Assembly: GCA_037034305.1 (NCBI GenBank)
Contig: JBAGJY010000033.1
Coordinates: 6,802 to 70,801, forward strand
Direction: 5' to 3'
Source of the DNA: Streptantibioticus_A sp037034305
GTDB lineage: Bacteria; Actinomycetota; Actinomycetes; Streptomycetales; Streptomycetaceae
Length of the DNA stretch: 64,000 nucleotides
The notes below the pieces were generated by a model. That model did not search any database and had not been told where the DNA came from. It saw nothing but the letters and a program-made list of their open reading frames with translations. Shown here one piece after another: positions 27,174 through 35,439 of the stretch (positions within the stretch are counted from its first letter, which is position 1; every line of letters starts with the position of its first letter). Both the position numbers and the translations under genes were made by a program.

Positions 27174-27850
27174 GTTCTCGTTCGTGGGTACGCAGTGCCC
27201 CCCACTTCCTCCCGTCACAGTGCGGCGGATACTCATCTGATTTTCCTGTGAATAATCTGTGAGTTTCCTGGATTTCGGGTGGCCGATGGCTCATTATGAC
27301 CGTCGGTCGATCCTGTGGTGAAAGCGCGTTCCGCGTCGCGCCGAGTGCGCCGCCGCATGTCATCCTGGGCGGGATCGGCGGCGACGCCCTGGCCGCGGAA
27401 TGCGAAGTGCGCGGCGCCGCTGGAGACTTCTCGCCACTTGCGTCGAAGAGCAGCGCGCGGTTAGCCGGGACCCGCAGAATGCGACCGGCGTTGCGCGGGC
27501 ATGACCCGCGCTCCTCCGCTCCCGCCCACCGGAAACGGGGGATTTCCGGTTGCCGTGCAGAGCACATCGCACGCCCCGCGAGTACCACGGGATCCACTTC
27601 ACCGGGCAGCCACGCCGGACTTCGGCGTGCCTGCGCACACCGTTGACCGGAGCAGCATCGCACCGCGAATGGACCTGCGCGTGCTCGTAGTTGACGACGG
27701 CGGCCCCGCCACCGCCCCCGATCCGGCGTTCACCGAGGCGGTGGCGGGGCTGGCCCGGAAGCGTGGCGCGGGCGTGTACTGCGCGGTGTCCGGCGGCGGC
27801 GCCAACCCGTGGCGGGCGGCGCCGGGATGCCTGGCGGGGGAGGGCGAAGC
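27174..27850. other. intergenic region, no confident gene
   Basis: A short frame from ATG 27669 to 27863 (MDLRVLVVDDGGPATAPDP and on, 64 residues) looks protein-like and overlaps the next gene by 13 bp, but has no recognisable family. The rest shows no supported coding. Confidence 0.35.
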
Positions 27851-28135
27851 ATGCGGCGGCTAGCGGGAGTTGCGCGCATGGCACTGTGCGCGCTGCTCAT
27901 CGCCGGGTGCGCGGGGACGCCGCGGCTGGTCGGCGACTTCGACTTCGCGGGGAACGAACAGTGCGTACAGCACCGGGAATGCGCCCGGCTCAAGCCGTTC
28001 GCACCGGCTGGGAAGGCGGTGTTCCACGTGGAGTACGACCTCACGCCACGGCAGTTCTGCCCGACCGCGCGAGCGCTGCGGCTGAGATCCATGCGCAAGC
28101 ACACCGACCTGGGCGCCCGGCGGCAACCCTGCTGA
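27851..28135 (+). CDS. small lipoprotein, unknown function
   Basis: A 94-residue protein with a signal peptide and lipobox (MALCALLIAGC, Cys near residue 20), then a mature part with four further cysteines and DFDFAGNEQCVQHRECARL. The ATG has GGAGGG six bases upstream. The stop codon lies inside the left arm of a strong hairpin, which supports it as a real gene. No family was recognised. Confidence 0.55.
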   Translation: MRRLAGVARMALCALLIAGCAGTPRLVGDFDFAGNEQCVQHRECARLKPFAPAGKAVFHVEYDLTPRQFCPTARALRLRSMRKHTDLGARRQPC

Positions 28136-28162
28136 ACCGGACGCGCCCGCGGTTCAGCAGGG
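28127..28162. terminator. terminator overlapping the lipoprotein stop codon
   Basis: A perfect 13-bp stem, CCCTGCTGAACCG / CGGTTCAGCAGGG, with a 10-base loop. The TGA of the lipoprotein gene is in the left arm. It separates convergent genes and can serve both. Confidence 0.75.
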
Positions 28163-28188
28163 GCGGCATTTGCCGGAACCGAGCGACC

Positions 28189-29241
28189 TCAGCCCTGCTG
28201 CTCGGCAGCGGGTACCAGCTTCTGGTCCAGCCAGCGAACCGCGGTCGCGTAACCGGTGCCGCTCTGGGCGTCGACGTGGGTCGGCGCCTTGGCGCTCTGC
28301 TGGAACTGGGTGCTGGTCCCGTCGCCCGGCACCAGCAGCGAGACCGGCGGGGCGGGCATGTGCGCCAGTCGCCACATCAGGTCGTTCTCGTTCTTGACCT
28401 CGCTGTTGCCCGCGTACAGGTCGCCGGACTTTCCGGTCTGCCGGGTGAAGTCGGCGGACAGGCTGGCGCCCGCGCCGTAGCGGGTGGGGTTGGTCAACGG
28501 GAGCTTCAGCGCGCAGTAGCCGCCGGTGGCGTCGCCGAGGGTGCCCCAGGAGCCGGGCGAGCCGCTGGTGCGGTACTGGTCGGCGACCGCCAGCGGCAGG
28601 TCCTGGTTGAAGAAGGCCAGCCCCTGCGGGCCGCTGGGGACGTCGGTGCAGTCCACGCCCCGGCCGGGCAGCACGGTGGGCCGCACCATCACGTAGATGG
28701 TCGGCTTGATCTTGTTGCCGGCTGTGTCGGCGGCGACGGTGCGCGGCAGTGCCCCGCTGGGCTGTGCGCTGAGCGCGACGACCACCGGGAACCGGTCGTT
28801 CTGATGGGCCTTCTGGAAGTACTGCGGCGGCAGGTAGACGAAGCCGTCGGCGGTCACACCGGAGGACGGGCCGTGGAAGGTGACCTTCTGCACCTGACCG
28901 GCCTGCGTCTTGCCACCGGACAGGCCCGCGTTGATCGTGCCCTTGACCGAGAGGGTGAGCGGGCGGGCGCTGGCGGTCCCGGCGGTGAGGACCTGCTTGC
29001 CCGTGGACGCGCCGAACAGGTCGGTCCACGACGAGTAGAAGCCCATGCTCTTGTTCACGCCGACCAGGATCACGCCCAGTATCACGATCTGCGTCGCCGC
29101 GATCAGCCCCAGGCGGCCGAGCCACTGCAGCGGGCCCTTCTTCGCGGCGCGCGGCCACAGCCACAGCGCCAGCGCGAGCACCGCCACAGCGGTGATCACC
29201 AGCACTGTGAGGAACAAGCTGGACGTGAGTCCCACGGTCAT
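28189..29241 (-). CDS. membrane-anchored esterase-fold protein lacking the nucleophile serine
   Basis: A 350-residue protein with two N-terminal membrane helices (about 8-29 and 43-62) and an extracytoplasmic alpha/beta-hydrolase domain of the antigen-85/esterase-D type (DGFVYLPPQYF, RFPVVVALS, SWGTLG). The nucleophile elbow, normally G-x-S-x-G, reads G-D-A-T-G at 236-240: the serine is Ala238 (codon GCC). It is therefore probably not a serine esterase and may bind a wall ligand or partner. ATG start on an upstream AGAG-type site. The gene stands alone. Confidence 0.78.
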   Translation of the reverse strand: MTVGLTSSLFLTVLVITAVAVLALALWLWPRAAKKGPLQWLGRLGLIAATQIVILGVILVGVNKSMGFYSSWTDLFGASTGKQVLTAGTASARPLTLSVKGTINAGLSGGKTQAGQVQKVTFHGPSSGVTADGFVYLPPQYFQKAHQNDRFPVVVALSAQPSGALPRTVAADTAGNKIKPTIYVMVRPTVLPGRGVDCTDVPSGPQGLAFFNQDLPLAVADQYRTSGSPGSWGTLGDATGGYCALKLPLTNPTRYGAGASLSADFTRQTGKSGDLYAGNSEVKNENDLMWRLAHMPAPPVSLLVPGDGTSTQFQQSAKAPTHVDAQSGTGYATAVRWLDQKLVPAAEQQG

Positions 29242-29419
29242 CGCTCTCTGTTGAATGAATCCTTCCGAAGAGAGTACTGGGAGCCCACGACAGACCGGGG
29301 TTCGGGCGGTTTGACCGTTGGCAGGGCAGGCGCTGGAGCGTCCATCGCCCCGGCAGTCCGAGGCAGCGCCGGAAGCCCTCGTCGGCTACCGCCTCACAAT
29401 GTCGAATGCCGCCCCCTGC

Positions 29420-29635
29420 TCAGGGGACTTCACGCAAGTACAGAGCACCGCAGGAGTGGCAGACGGGTAGTTCGGGACGGCCCCAGTCGCCGACGTCCCT
29501 TTCAGCGGAACCCGGGGCGAGGTCGCGACCGCACATCGCCGTCAGTTCGTCCTGCCGCACGACGTGCCAGATCTTGACGGTGGCGTCGGGGCCCGGCGGT
29601 TCGCCCGTGTACTCCGCACGCAGTTCGTGTTCCAC
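29420..29635 (-). CDS. small cysteine-containing protein, putative zinc-binding
   Basis: A 71-residue protein that starts at a GTG with GGGAGG six bases upstream. It reads VEHELRAEYTGEPPGPDATVK and ends with MCGRDL and LPVCHSCGALYLREV. The late CxxC with an upstream Cys suggests a zinc or iron site, as in several small Streptomyces proteins of unknown role. It is not recognisably WhiB-like. Confidence 0.6.
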   Translation of the reverse strand: MEHELRAEYTGEPPGPDATVKIWHVVRQDELTAMCGRDLAPGSAERDVGDWGRPELPVCHSCGALYLREVP

Positions 29636-29739
29636 GCTGATCCTCCCGGTTCCTGCTCTACTCCCCAACGAGCACAACTGCCCGTCGCGGAGACGTCCAT
29701 GCCGACGGTTCCGCGTGACGTGCCCGGGAGAATCGGCCC

Positions 29740-30099
29740 ATGAGTCTCCTCGTGCACACCTTCGTCTACGACGCCGACGGCGGTCATGACTTCCTGGAGG
29801 ACCCCGACGGCGGCCGTTCTCTGGCCGGCTTCGAGAGCACTCGGACCCGGCTGTGGGGATCCGAGGCGATCAAGGCCCTGGGCTGCCGGTTCTTCCCACG
29901 GCTCAACGGCGGCGACCTCTACGTGGAGCGGGACGAGATCGATGACTTCCTCGCCGAGTGTGAGGCGGTCCGTCCGCGTCTCGACCACCTCGCCGGACGG
30001 GGCGGCTATGACGTCGACTACGTCACCAGGCGCTTTGACAACATCGTTGCCGCCGCACTGCGAGCCAAGGCCGAGAACGGCGGGATCGTGGTCTGGTGA
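29740..30099 (+). CDS. hypothetical protein
   Basis: A 119-residue acidic soluble protein: MSLLVHTFVYDADGGHDFLED at the start, a central YVERDEIDDFLAECEAVRPRL helix, and RRFDNIVAAALRAKAENGGIVVW at the end. GGGAGA lies about nine bases upstream of the ATG. Size and acidity resemble immunity-type proteins, but no toxin gene is adjacent, so this is not claimed. Confidence 0.6.
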   Translation: MSLLVHTFVYDADGGHDFLEDPDGGRSLAGFESTRTRLWGSEAIKALGCRFFPRLNGGDLYVERDEIDDFLAECEAVRPRLDHLAGRGGYDVDYVTRRFDNIVAAALRAKAENGGIVVW

Positions 30100-30425
30100 C
30101 GAGGGGCGGGTTCTGGCGCCGTCTGGCGTGATCTCCGTCACTCGCGACTACGGAAAGTGACTCCTTTCCCGGAGAGATCGCGAAGATCACTGCGACGCCC
30201 ATCGCTGTCCGTTGAATCGGAATATGCGGCTCCGTAAGGCGCCGCAAATACGCATGGCAGTCATCGGGCTGCGATGTATGGTCTTTTGCGGTTTGAGTCC
30301 AGTCCGGCGTTCGGTCGAACTGGCAGGTGTGATGGCGGCCTGACCGGACACCGGAACCGCGGGAGGCTGCCGTTCATCGACGAGAGAACGGGACGAATGA
30401 AGGCCGAACCACTGGGGGATGGAAC
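30100..30425. other. promoter region of the thioesterase operon
   Basis: This 326-bp stretch has lower GC than its surroundings (for example GTATGGTCTTTTGCGGTTTG near 30275-30295). No gene or RNA family is recognised. It presumably carries the promoter and control sites of the three-gene operon that follows. Confidence 0.4.
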
Positions 30426-30806
30426 GTGAAGGTGACGATTTCGCCGCGCTTCTCCGAAGTCGATGTGCTCGGCCATGTCACGAACTCCGCAGTGCCGGTC
30501 TGGTTCGAGCACGGTCGGTTGCCGATTTTCCGGCTCTTCAGCAAGGAACCGAACATGCGGGACCTCGCGCTCATCCTGCGCCGGTACGAGATCGACTTCA
30601 CCCGGCAGATCATGGCGTCCGCCGACGTCATCATCGAGACGAAGGTGGCGAAGATCGGTAACACCTCGATCACCATCGAGCAGACCGCCGAACAGAACGG
30701 CGCCGAGGTCGCCCGTGGCAACTGCGTCATGGTGCACTTCGACTACGAAAAGGGAACCGCCACCAGCGTCCCGGACCATCTGCGAGCCGAACTGAGCGCG
30801 CTGTAA
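30426..30806 (+). CDS. hotdog-fold (4HBT) acyl-CoA thioesterase
   Basis: A 126-residue 4-hydroxybenzoyl-CoA-type thioesterase. It has the catalytic-loop pattern EVDVLGHVTNSAVPVWFEHGR, with the Asp and Gly-His of the D-x-x-G-H-V motif, and the central beta segment RRYEIDFTRQI. It hydrolyses acyl thioesters, probably CoA- or carrier-bound. The GTG start follows GGGGGATGG. It is the first gene of an apparent operon with an acyl-CoA dehydrogenase and an EamA transporter. Confidence 0.85.
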   Translation: MKVTISPRFSEVDVLGHVTNSAVPVWFEHGRLPIFRLFSKEPNMRDLALILRRYEIDFTRQIMASADVIIETKVAKIGNTSITIEQTAEQNGAEVARGNCVMVHFDYEKGTATSVPDHLRAELSAL

Positions 30807-30845
30807 CGCCGGAACTGAATTGCCAGCCGAGATGGGACTACTGCC

Positions 30846-32378
30846 TTGAGTGTGTCGCGCAACACGTTGGTCGACCTTGGTTCGCCCGAGTTCCTTGACA
30901 ATTTCCGGCGCGGTATCGACGAGTTCGACAGTGCCCGACTGCCGCAGGAGCCACTGTCCAGGGAAAGCCTGCGGAAACTGGTGGACCTGGGCGTCTACTT
31001 ACCGGCTGTCCCGCGCGAGTACGGCGGCCGGGAAAGCCACCGGGAGATGTGCGAGATCATCGAGATCATGTCCGAGCGCAATCTGCCCATGGGCATGTAC
31101 ACCATGATCGTGACCGTGCTGTTCCTCCGCAACGTGGCGGCCAGTGGGGACGACGCGTTGAAGAAGGAGGTCTTCGACGACTTCCTCAACAACCCCGTCA
31201 TCGGCGGCCTCGCCTTCACCGAACCGGGCAGCGGTTCAAACCTCGCACGCATGCGGACGACGTACCACGACGACGGGGACGCGTACCGGATCACCGGAAC
31301 CAAGCACTGGCAGGCGTTCAGCGAGCAGGCGGACTGGTGGATCATCTGCGCCAAGCATCCGCAGCGCAAGGAGTTCGCCTACTTCGCCCACAAACGGTCA
31401 GACGGCGGATTCGTGACCACCGAGGTATACGACAGCCTGGGACTGAAAAACCTCGGATACGGACTGAACACCCTGGACCTGCGGGTGCCCCGGCACTACA
31501 GGCTCGCCAAGACCAGGGACGGACTGGGCGACGCCGCCGAGATGCTGTGCGCGTCCCGGTTCAGCAAGGCCGCCATGGCCAGCGGCTTCCTGCGCCGCCT
31601 GAGCGCCGAGGCGCTGCGTCAGGTCAACGCGAGGAAGATCGGTGACGGCACACTGCACGACATCGACTACGTGCGCTACAAGGTCAGTCGCATCAAGCAG
31701 AACTACGTCGTGTGCAATGCGCTGTACCGGCAGCTGATGCTCGATGAGAACTACTACGCGGACCTGGAAGACAGCATGTTCGCCTCGCTGGCGACCAAGG
31801 TGCTGGCGTCCGAGCTCATGCTGGAATCGGCTATCGACTACCAGCAACTGTGCGGCGGGGAAGGGTACCGGATGGGGGCGCCGGACAACATCGCCGCCTA
31901 CGCCCTGCTCGACGCACGCGTCTACACCGTCTTCGACGGAACGAACGACCTGCTGTGCCAGCATCTGGCAAACCTGTTCCTGCGTCACTTCCGGCAGTCC
32001 GGGCTCCGATCGCCGCTGGAGTTCATCGGCCGGTTCGGTTACCTGGAGGACGCGTTCTTCCACCTCACTGACATCAACCTCAGCCACATCACCGACGCGC
32101 CTTCCCAGGACAAGATCGTGATACTGGGGCGCATCCTGTCCAGAATGTACGGGATCAGCAGGCTGCAGAAGTCGTCCCGATCGGCCACGCCCGACGCGCG
32201 GCTCGCCGTGGACGATGCCGACTACCCAAAGGCGATCGCGGTTGTGAAGAACGAGATCCTCACACTGGTCAACGAGTACGAGTTGACCGGCCGACTCGTC
32301 GGCGCCCAGGCAGCGTCGAGCGTGGTCCGTCCGCACGCCACCGTGATCACGGCCGACTCCACGATCGGCATACGCTAG
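30846..32378 (+). CDS. atypical acyl-CoA dehydrogenase-family protein
   Basis: A 510-residue flavoprotein longer than usual ACADs (about 380). It has the FAD-binding AFTEPGSGSNLARMRTTY, GTKHWQAFSEQADWW, CGGEGYRM and the C-terminal VYTVFDGTNDLLCQ. In medium-chain enzymes the last motif is YEGT with catalytic Glu; here the position is Asp. About 110 extra residues follow. The usual ARxxAxxRxxFG helix is replaced by ALRQVNARKIGDGTLHDIDY. The TTG start has GGGA eight bases upstream. It probably oxidises an unusual acyl or amino-acyl thioester and is cotranscribed with the thioesterase. Confidence 0.82.
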   Translation: MSVSRNTLVDLGSPEFLDNFRRGIDEFDSARLPQEPLSRESLRKLVDLGVYLPAVPREYGGRESHREMCEIIEIMSERNLPMGMYTMIVTVLFLRNVAASGDDALKKEVFDDFLNNPVIGGLAFTEPGSGSNLARMRTTYHDDGDAYRITGTKHWQAFSEQADWWIICAKHPQRKEFAYFAHKRSDGGFVTTEVYDSLGLKNLGYGLNTLDLRVPRHYRLAKTRDGLGDAAEMLCASRFSKAAMASGFLRRLSAEALRQVNARKIGDGTLHDIDYVRYKVSRIKQNYVVCNALYRQLMLDENYYADLEDSMFASLATKVLASELMLESAIDYQQLCGGEGYRMGAPDNIAAYALLDARVYTVFDGTNDLLCQHLANLFLRHFRQSGLRSPLEFIGRFGYLEDAFFHLTDINLSHITDAPSQDKIVILGRILSRMYGISRLQKSSRSATPDARLAVDDADYPKAIAVVKNEILTLVNEYELTGRLVGAQAASSVVRPHATVITADSTIGIR

Positions 32379-33322
32379 TGCCTGGCGAGAGCAAGAATCT
32401 CAAGGTCTCGCTCACCGCGTTGGCGTTCGTCGTCATCTATGGATCGGGCTTTGTGGGCGGCCGCTACGGGCTGCCCTATGCGGAGCCCTTCTCCTACCTG
32501 GCCATCCGGTTCGGCGCGACGGCGGTGATCTTGTTCGCCCTGATCATGTGCTTCAGGGTCAGCTGGCCGCGCTCGGGATACGTACACCTCGTTGTCAGCG
32601 GCATCCTGCTACAAGGTGTGTTCTCCGCCGGGGTGTTCTACGCGCTCTACTTCGGCATGACCCCCGCGGTCTCCGCGCTGATCATCGCGCTGCAACCCAT
32701 TCTGGTCTGGCTGATGGTCTCGGTCGTGACCGCGAGAAAGGTCCGGCCGCTGTCGGTGCTGGCCCTGATCGGGGGGCTGGCCGGTGTGGCCATCACGGTG
32801 TACCGCGGCCTGGAGACGTCGTCCGGGCTCACCCCGACCAACGTCGCCTTTGGTTTCCTTGGCCTGGTGGGAGTGTCCACCGGACAGTTCTACTACCAGA
32901 GGAAGAGCCCCGGCGCACACCTGTTGATCAACGGATTCGTCCAGTCGGGATCGTCCGCCGTCGTCATGCTCGTCGGCGCACTGATCTTCGAAAGGGGCGT
33001 CATCCGGTGGACGCCGCAACTGCTGTTGTCGGAACTGTGGATGTCGGTCGGCGTGTCCATCGGTGCGCTCAGCCTGCTGTTCGTCTTGATGCGTTCACAG
33101 AGCGCGGACCGGGTGGCGTCGTATTTCTACGGTGTACCGATCGCCGCAGGCCTGATCGCCTGGCCCGCGCTGGGCCAGCGCCCGACCGTGTCCGAAGTCA
33201 TCGGGTTCGCGGTCATCATGATCTCGATCATCCTCTTCAACCGCAGCAGCAGGCCGTCCCACGCTGACCGCGCCACCGCGGTGCCGGTCGACAACTGCGT
33301 TCCAGCGGCAGACCGCCCCTGA
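32378..33322 (+). CDS. EamA/DMT-family transporter
   Basis: A 314-residue membrane protein with ten hydrophobic helices in two five-helix halves. It has VVIYGSGFVGGRYGLPYAEPF in the first half and YFYGVPIAAGLIAWPALGQRPTVSEVIGFAVI in the second. The GTG start shares one base with the TAG of the dehydrogenase, so the genes are coupled. DMT proteins export amino acids and small metabolites, and export of this operon's product is the simplest reading. Confidence 0.88.
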   Translation: MPGESKNLKVSLTALAFVVIYGSGFVGGRYGLPYAEPFSYLAIRFGATAVILFALIMCFRVSWPRSGYVHLVVSGILLQGVFSAGVFYALYFGMTPAVSALIIALQPILVWLMVSVVTARKVRPLSVLALIGGLAGVAITVYRGLETSSGLTPTNVAFGFLGLVGVSTGQFYYQRKSPGAHLLINGFVQSGSSAVVMLVGALIFERGVIRWTPQLLLSELWMSVGVSIGALSLLFVLMRSQSADRVASYFYGVPIAAGLIAWPALGQRPTVSEVIGFAVIMISIILFNRSSRPSHADRATAVPVDNCVPAADRP

Positions 33323-33564
33323 ACAGGTGCGGGGGCTGGCACGGTGGCTGACGCCCCGTCGCGAGCTTTCCGCCACCTCAGACGAAGCGGGCGACCGACA
33401 AGTTGCCGGTGGCTTGGGCCCGTTGGCGGTCGGCGAAGGTCGATGCGCGCGAACCGCACATGACGGCGATGGCGCTGCCTGACGGGAGTGGCCGGTTGTG
33501 CCTGTCGCGGTGAGCCAGCGATCCACCGCTGCGGCGGCTCGGGCTCGGAGCAGGCTACGGACCC

Positions 33565-33930
33565 CTACGCGCGGCGTGCCAGCGCGTCGCGTACCGCCTC
33601 GTCGGTGCGGGCGACCGACGCGGTGCCGTCGTCCGCCGTGATGATCGGTCGCTGGATGAGCCGGGGGTGTGCGGCCAGCGCCTCGATCCAGCGGTCCCGC
33701 CCGGCGGGCTCGCGCGGCCAGTCCTTCAGGCCCAGCTGCTTGGCGTCCGGCTCCTGGGTGCGGGTGATGTCCCAGGGCTCCAGGCCCAGCCTGTCCAGCA
33801 CCTCCCGCAGTTCCTGGGCGGTGGGCGGCTCGTCCAGGTAGCGGCGCACGGTGTAGTCGGCGCCCTCCTCGTCCAGCAGCTTCACCGCGGAGCGGCACTT
33901 GGAGCAGGCGGGGTTGATCCAGATTTCCAT
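33565..33930 (-). CDS. ArsC/Spx-family thioredoxin-fold protein
   Basis: A 121-residue protein with the N-terminal INPACSKCRSAVKLLDEEGADY, i.e. an active-site CxxC (not the single Cys of glutaredoxin-type ArsC), and RYLDEPPTAQELREVL, LIQRPII, all of which fit the ArsC/YffB/Spx family. These act as glutathione- or thiol-linked reductases. The ATG at 33930 has AAGG eight bases upstream. Not adjacent to arsenite genes, though an ArsR-type regulator gene begins 86 bp away on the other strand. Confidence 0.8.
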   Translation of the reverse strand: MEIWINPACSKCRSAVKLLDEEGADYTVRRYLDEPPTAQELREVLDRLGLEPWDITRTQEPDAKQLGLKDWPREPAGRDRWIEALAAHPRLIQRPIITADDGTASVARTDEAVRDALARRA

Positions 33931-33985
33931 GCGCACACCTTAGACGCCCGGCCCGGGCGTGCGACGCGTCGGAAATCTTTGACGT

Positions 33986-34001
33986 GTCGGGATTTCCCGA
34001 C
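33986..34001. promoter_or_regulatory. palindromic operator candidate of the ArsR-type regulator
   Basis: GTCGGGA-TT-TCCCGAC, two perfect 7-bp arms separated by two bases, lies 5-15 bp before the regulator start and between the divergent ArsC-like and regulator genes. A position overlapping the start region fits autorepression. Confidence 0.65.
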
Positions 34002-34015
34002 GTATCGTGGCGGTC

Positions 34016-34327
34016 GTGTCAACAGACGTCTTCAGCGCGCTGTCCAATCCGGTGCGCCGCAAGCTGCTGGAATCACTGCGTGAGGGGCCGCGCGCGGTCA
34101 ACGACCTGGCCAGCCAGTTCGAGTTGAGCCGCCCCGCGGTGTCCGAGCACCTCCAGGTGCTGCGCCAGGCCCGCCTCGTACGGGAGGAGCCGAGGGGCCG
34201 CCAGCGGTACTACCACCTCGCGGCCGAGCCCCTCGCCGAGGTGCATGACTGGCTGCACCCCTTTGAGCGCTACTGGCGCGAACGCATGCGCTCGCTGCGC
34301 GACCTACTCGACGAGGAGAACCCGTGA
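34016..34327 (+). CDS. ArsR-family winged-helix regulator
   Basis: A 103-residue regulator with the wHTH FSALSNPVRRKLLESLREG and LASQFELSRPAVSEHLQVLRQARLV, followed by the wing RGRQRYYHLAAEPL. It has no CxC metal-binding motif, so it is likely a non-metal ArsR that controls the adjacent SRPBCC gene, a common pair. GTG at 34016 (or 34007); the start is close to the operator palindrome and the mRNA may be leaderless. Confidence 0.9.
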   Translation: MSTDVFSALSNPVRRKLLESLREGPRAVNDLASQFELSRPAVSEHLQVLRQARLVREEPRGRQRYYHLAAEPLAEVHDWLHPFERYWRERMRSLRDLLDEENP

Positions 34328-34737
34328 CGGATCCCGCTGTCATCCACTGCGACCAGTTCCTGGCCCATCCGCCCGCCGTGGTGTGGCGGGCGCTGACCGA
34401 TCCGCAGTGGCACGCCCGCTGGTGGGCGGCGGGCGACGTCAAGCCCCTCGTCGGCCACCGCTTCACCCTGGACATGGGCAACTGGGGGCTCCAGCCGTGC
34501 GAGGTGATCGCCGTCGAGCCCGAGCGGCTGCTGCGCTACAGCTTCGCCGAGGGCTCGCTGGACACCACCATCACCTGGCGGCTGGAACCCGAGGGCAACG
34601 GCACCCGCCTCTTCCTCGAACACGCCGGGTTCGACCTCGACTCGCCCATGGGCAGGCAGGCGTTCAACGGCATGGGCAACGGCTGGCCCGGCGTACTGCG
34701 CGGCATCGGCCCGGTGCTGGACGGCCTGACGGCCTGA
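34324..34737 (+). CDS. SRPBCC/AHSA1-domain protein
   Basis: A 137-residue START-like protein with HPPAVVWRALTDPQWHARWW and the C-terminal GMGNGWPGVLRGIGPVLDGL helix, typical of the AHSA1-like family. It binds hydrophobic small molecules. The GTG start overlaps the upstream ArsR stop, so it forms a two-gene operon with its regulator. Confidence 0.88.
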   Translation: MTDPAVIHCDQFLAHPPAVVWRALTDPQWHARWWAAGDVKPLVGHRFTLDMGNWGLQPCEVIAVEPERLLRYSFAEGSLDTTITWRLEPEGNGTRLFLEHAGFDLDSPMGRQAFNGMGNGWPGVLRGIGPVLDGLTA

Positions 34738-34782
34738 CGCGGTCGGGGGGCGAACAGGGAAAGGGCGCCCGCCACCCCGCTC

Positions 34783-34825
34783 AGCCGCTGGCCGCACCGG
34801 AGTTGTTCCGGTGCGGCCAGCGGCT
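34783..34825. terminator. very strong bidirectional terminator hairpin
   Basis: A perfect 19-bp stem (arms AGCCGCTGGCCGCACCGGA and its complement) with a 5-base loop GTTGT, between the SRPBCC gene and the convergent HNH gene. Confidence 0.85.
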
Positions 34826-34860
34826 GTCGCGCGCTCAGGCGGTTTGCCGCCCGGGGCGGG

Positions 34861-35394
34861 TCAGTTCAGGCCGAGGTCGGACTCGGCGGTCACCCAGTCG
34901 TCGGCGATCGCCTGCCGGGCCGCGTCCAGCGTGACCGTGCCGTCGCAGACCGCTCTCTTCAGGTCGTTCTCCACCTTGTCCTTGTCGGCCGAGGTGCTCC
35001 CTCCCGTGTCGTAGCGAGGCTCCGGCCACAGGTTGTCGGGGTCCTTGGGCGCGCCGCCGAGCTCCAGCGGAACGAGGTGGTCCTCCTCGTAGTCGGCGGT
35101 GGAGGTGTCGCTGTACCCATACGCAGCGATCTGCTGCACCTTCAGCTTGTTGGTGTACGAGGCGGGCGGTCTGACGGTGGAGGTCCAGCCCGAAACGCAG
35201 ATGGTGGAGTCGATGGTGTCCTGCGTGACGTCGGGGTTGTACGCGCCCGGTGTGCAGGAGGGGTCGGGCAGCGGCAGGTAGGACTGCGAGCAGGACGCGG
35301 TGACGGCCTGGGCGGGACGGGCGCCGTAGCCGACGCCCGCGGACACCAGCGTCAACGCGCAGGCGATCATGGCGAGTTGCCGTATTCGGGACAT
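34861..35394 (-). CDS. secreted HNH-type nuclease-like protein
   Basis: A 177-residue exported protein. A signal peptide (MSRIRQLAMIACALTLVSAG, cleavage near AQA) precedes a mature domain with three cysteines and the HNH-like block EEDHLVPLELGGAPKDPDNLWPE, with the Asp-His, and Asn in DPDNLWPE. Such proteins are extracellular nucleases or nuclease-like domains. The ATG at 35394 lies 46 bp from an inverted repeat. A longer reading to 35577 has no supporting start. Confidence 0.75.
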   Translation of the reverse strand: MSRIRQLAMIACALTLVSAGVGYGARPAQAVTASCSQSYLPLPDPSCTPGAYNPDVTQDTIDSTICVSGWTSTVRPPASYTNKLKVQQIAAYGYSDTSTADYEEDHLVPLELGGAPKDPDNLWPEPRYDTGGSTSADKDKVENDLKRAVCDGTVTLDAARQAIADDWVTAESDLGLN

Positions 35395-35439
35395 GTGGGG
35401 GAATCTCTTCCGCGAGGGTTCCGGCCTCAGCGCCGGAAG

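Noticed and set aside
27501..27863. Plus-strand frame before the small lipoprotein
   Set aside because: The first half is compositionally non-coding and there is no clear start signal; only the part from 27669 looks protein-like and it overlaps a better supported gene.
29740..30099. Reading the small acidic protein as an immunity protein of a toxin system
   Set aside because: No toxin gene or secretion marker lies beside it, so the idea has no support beyond size and charge.
33565..34737. Arsenic-resistance operon
   Set aside because: The ArsR-type regulator lacks a CxC site and no arsenite pump is present; the neighbour is an AHSA1-type protein.
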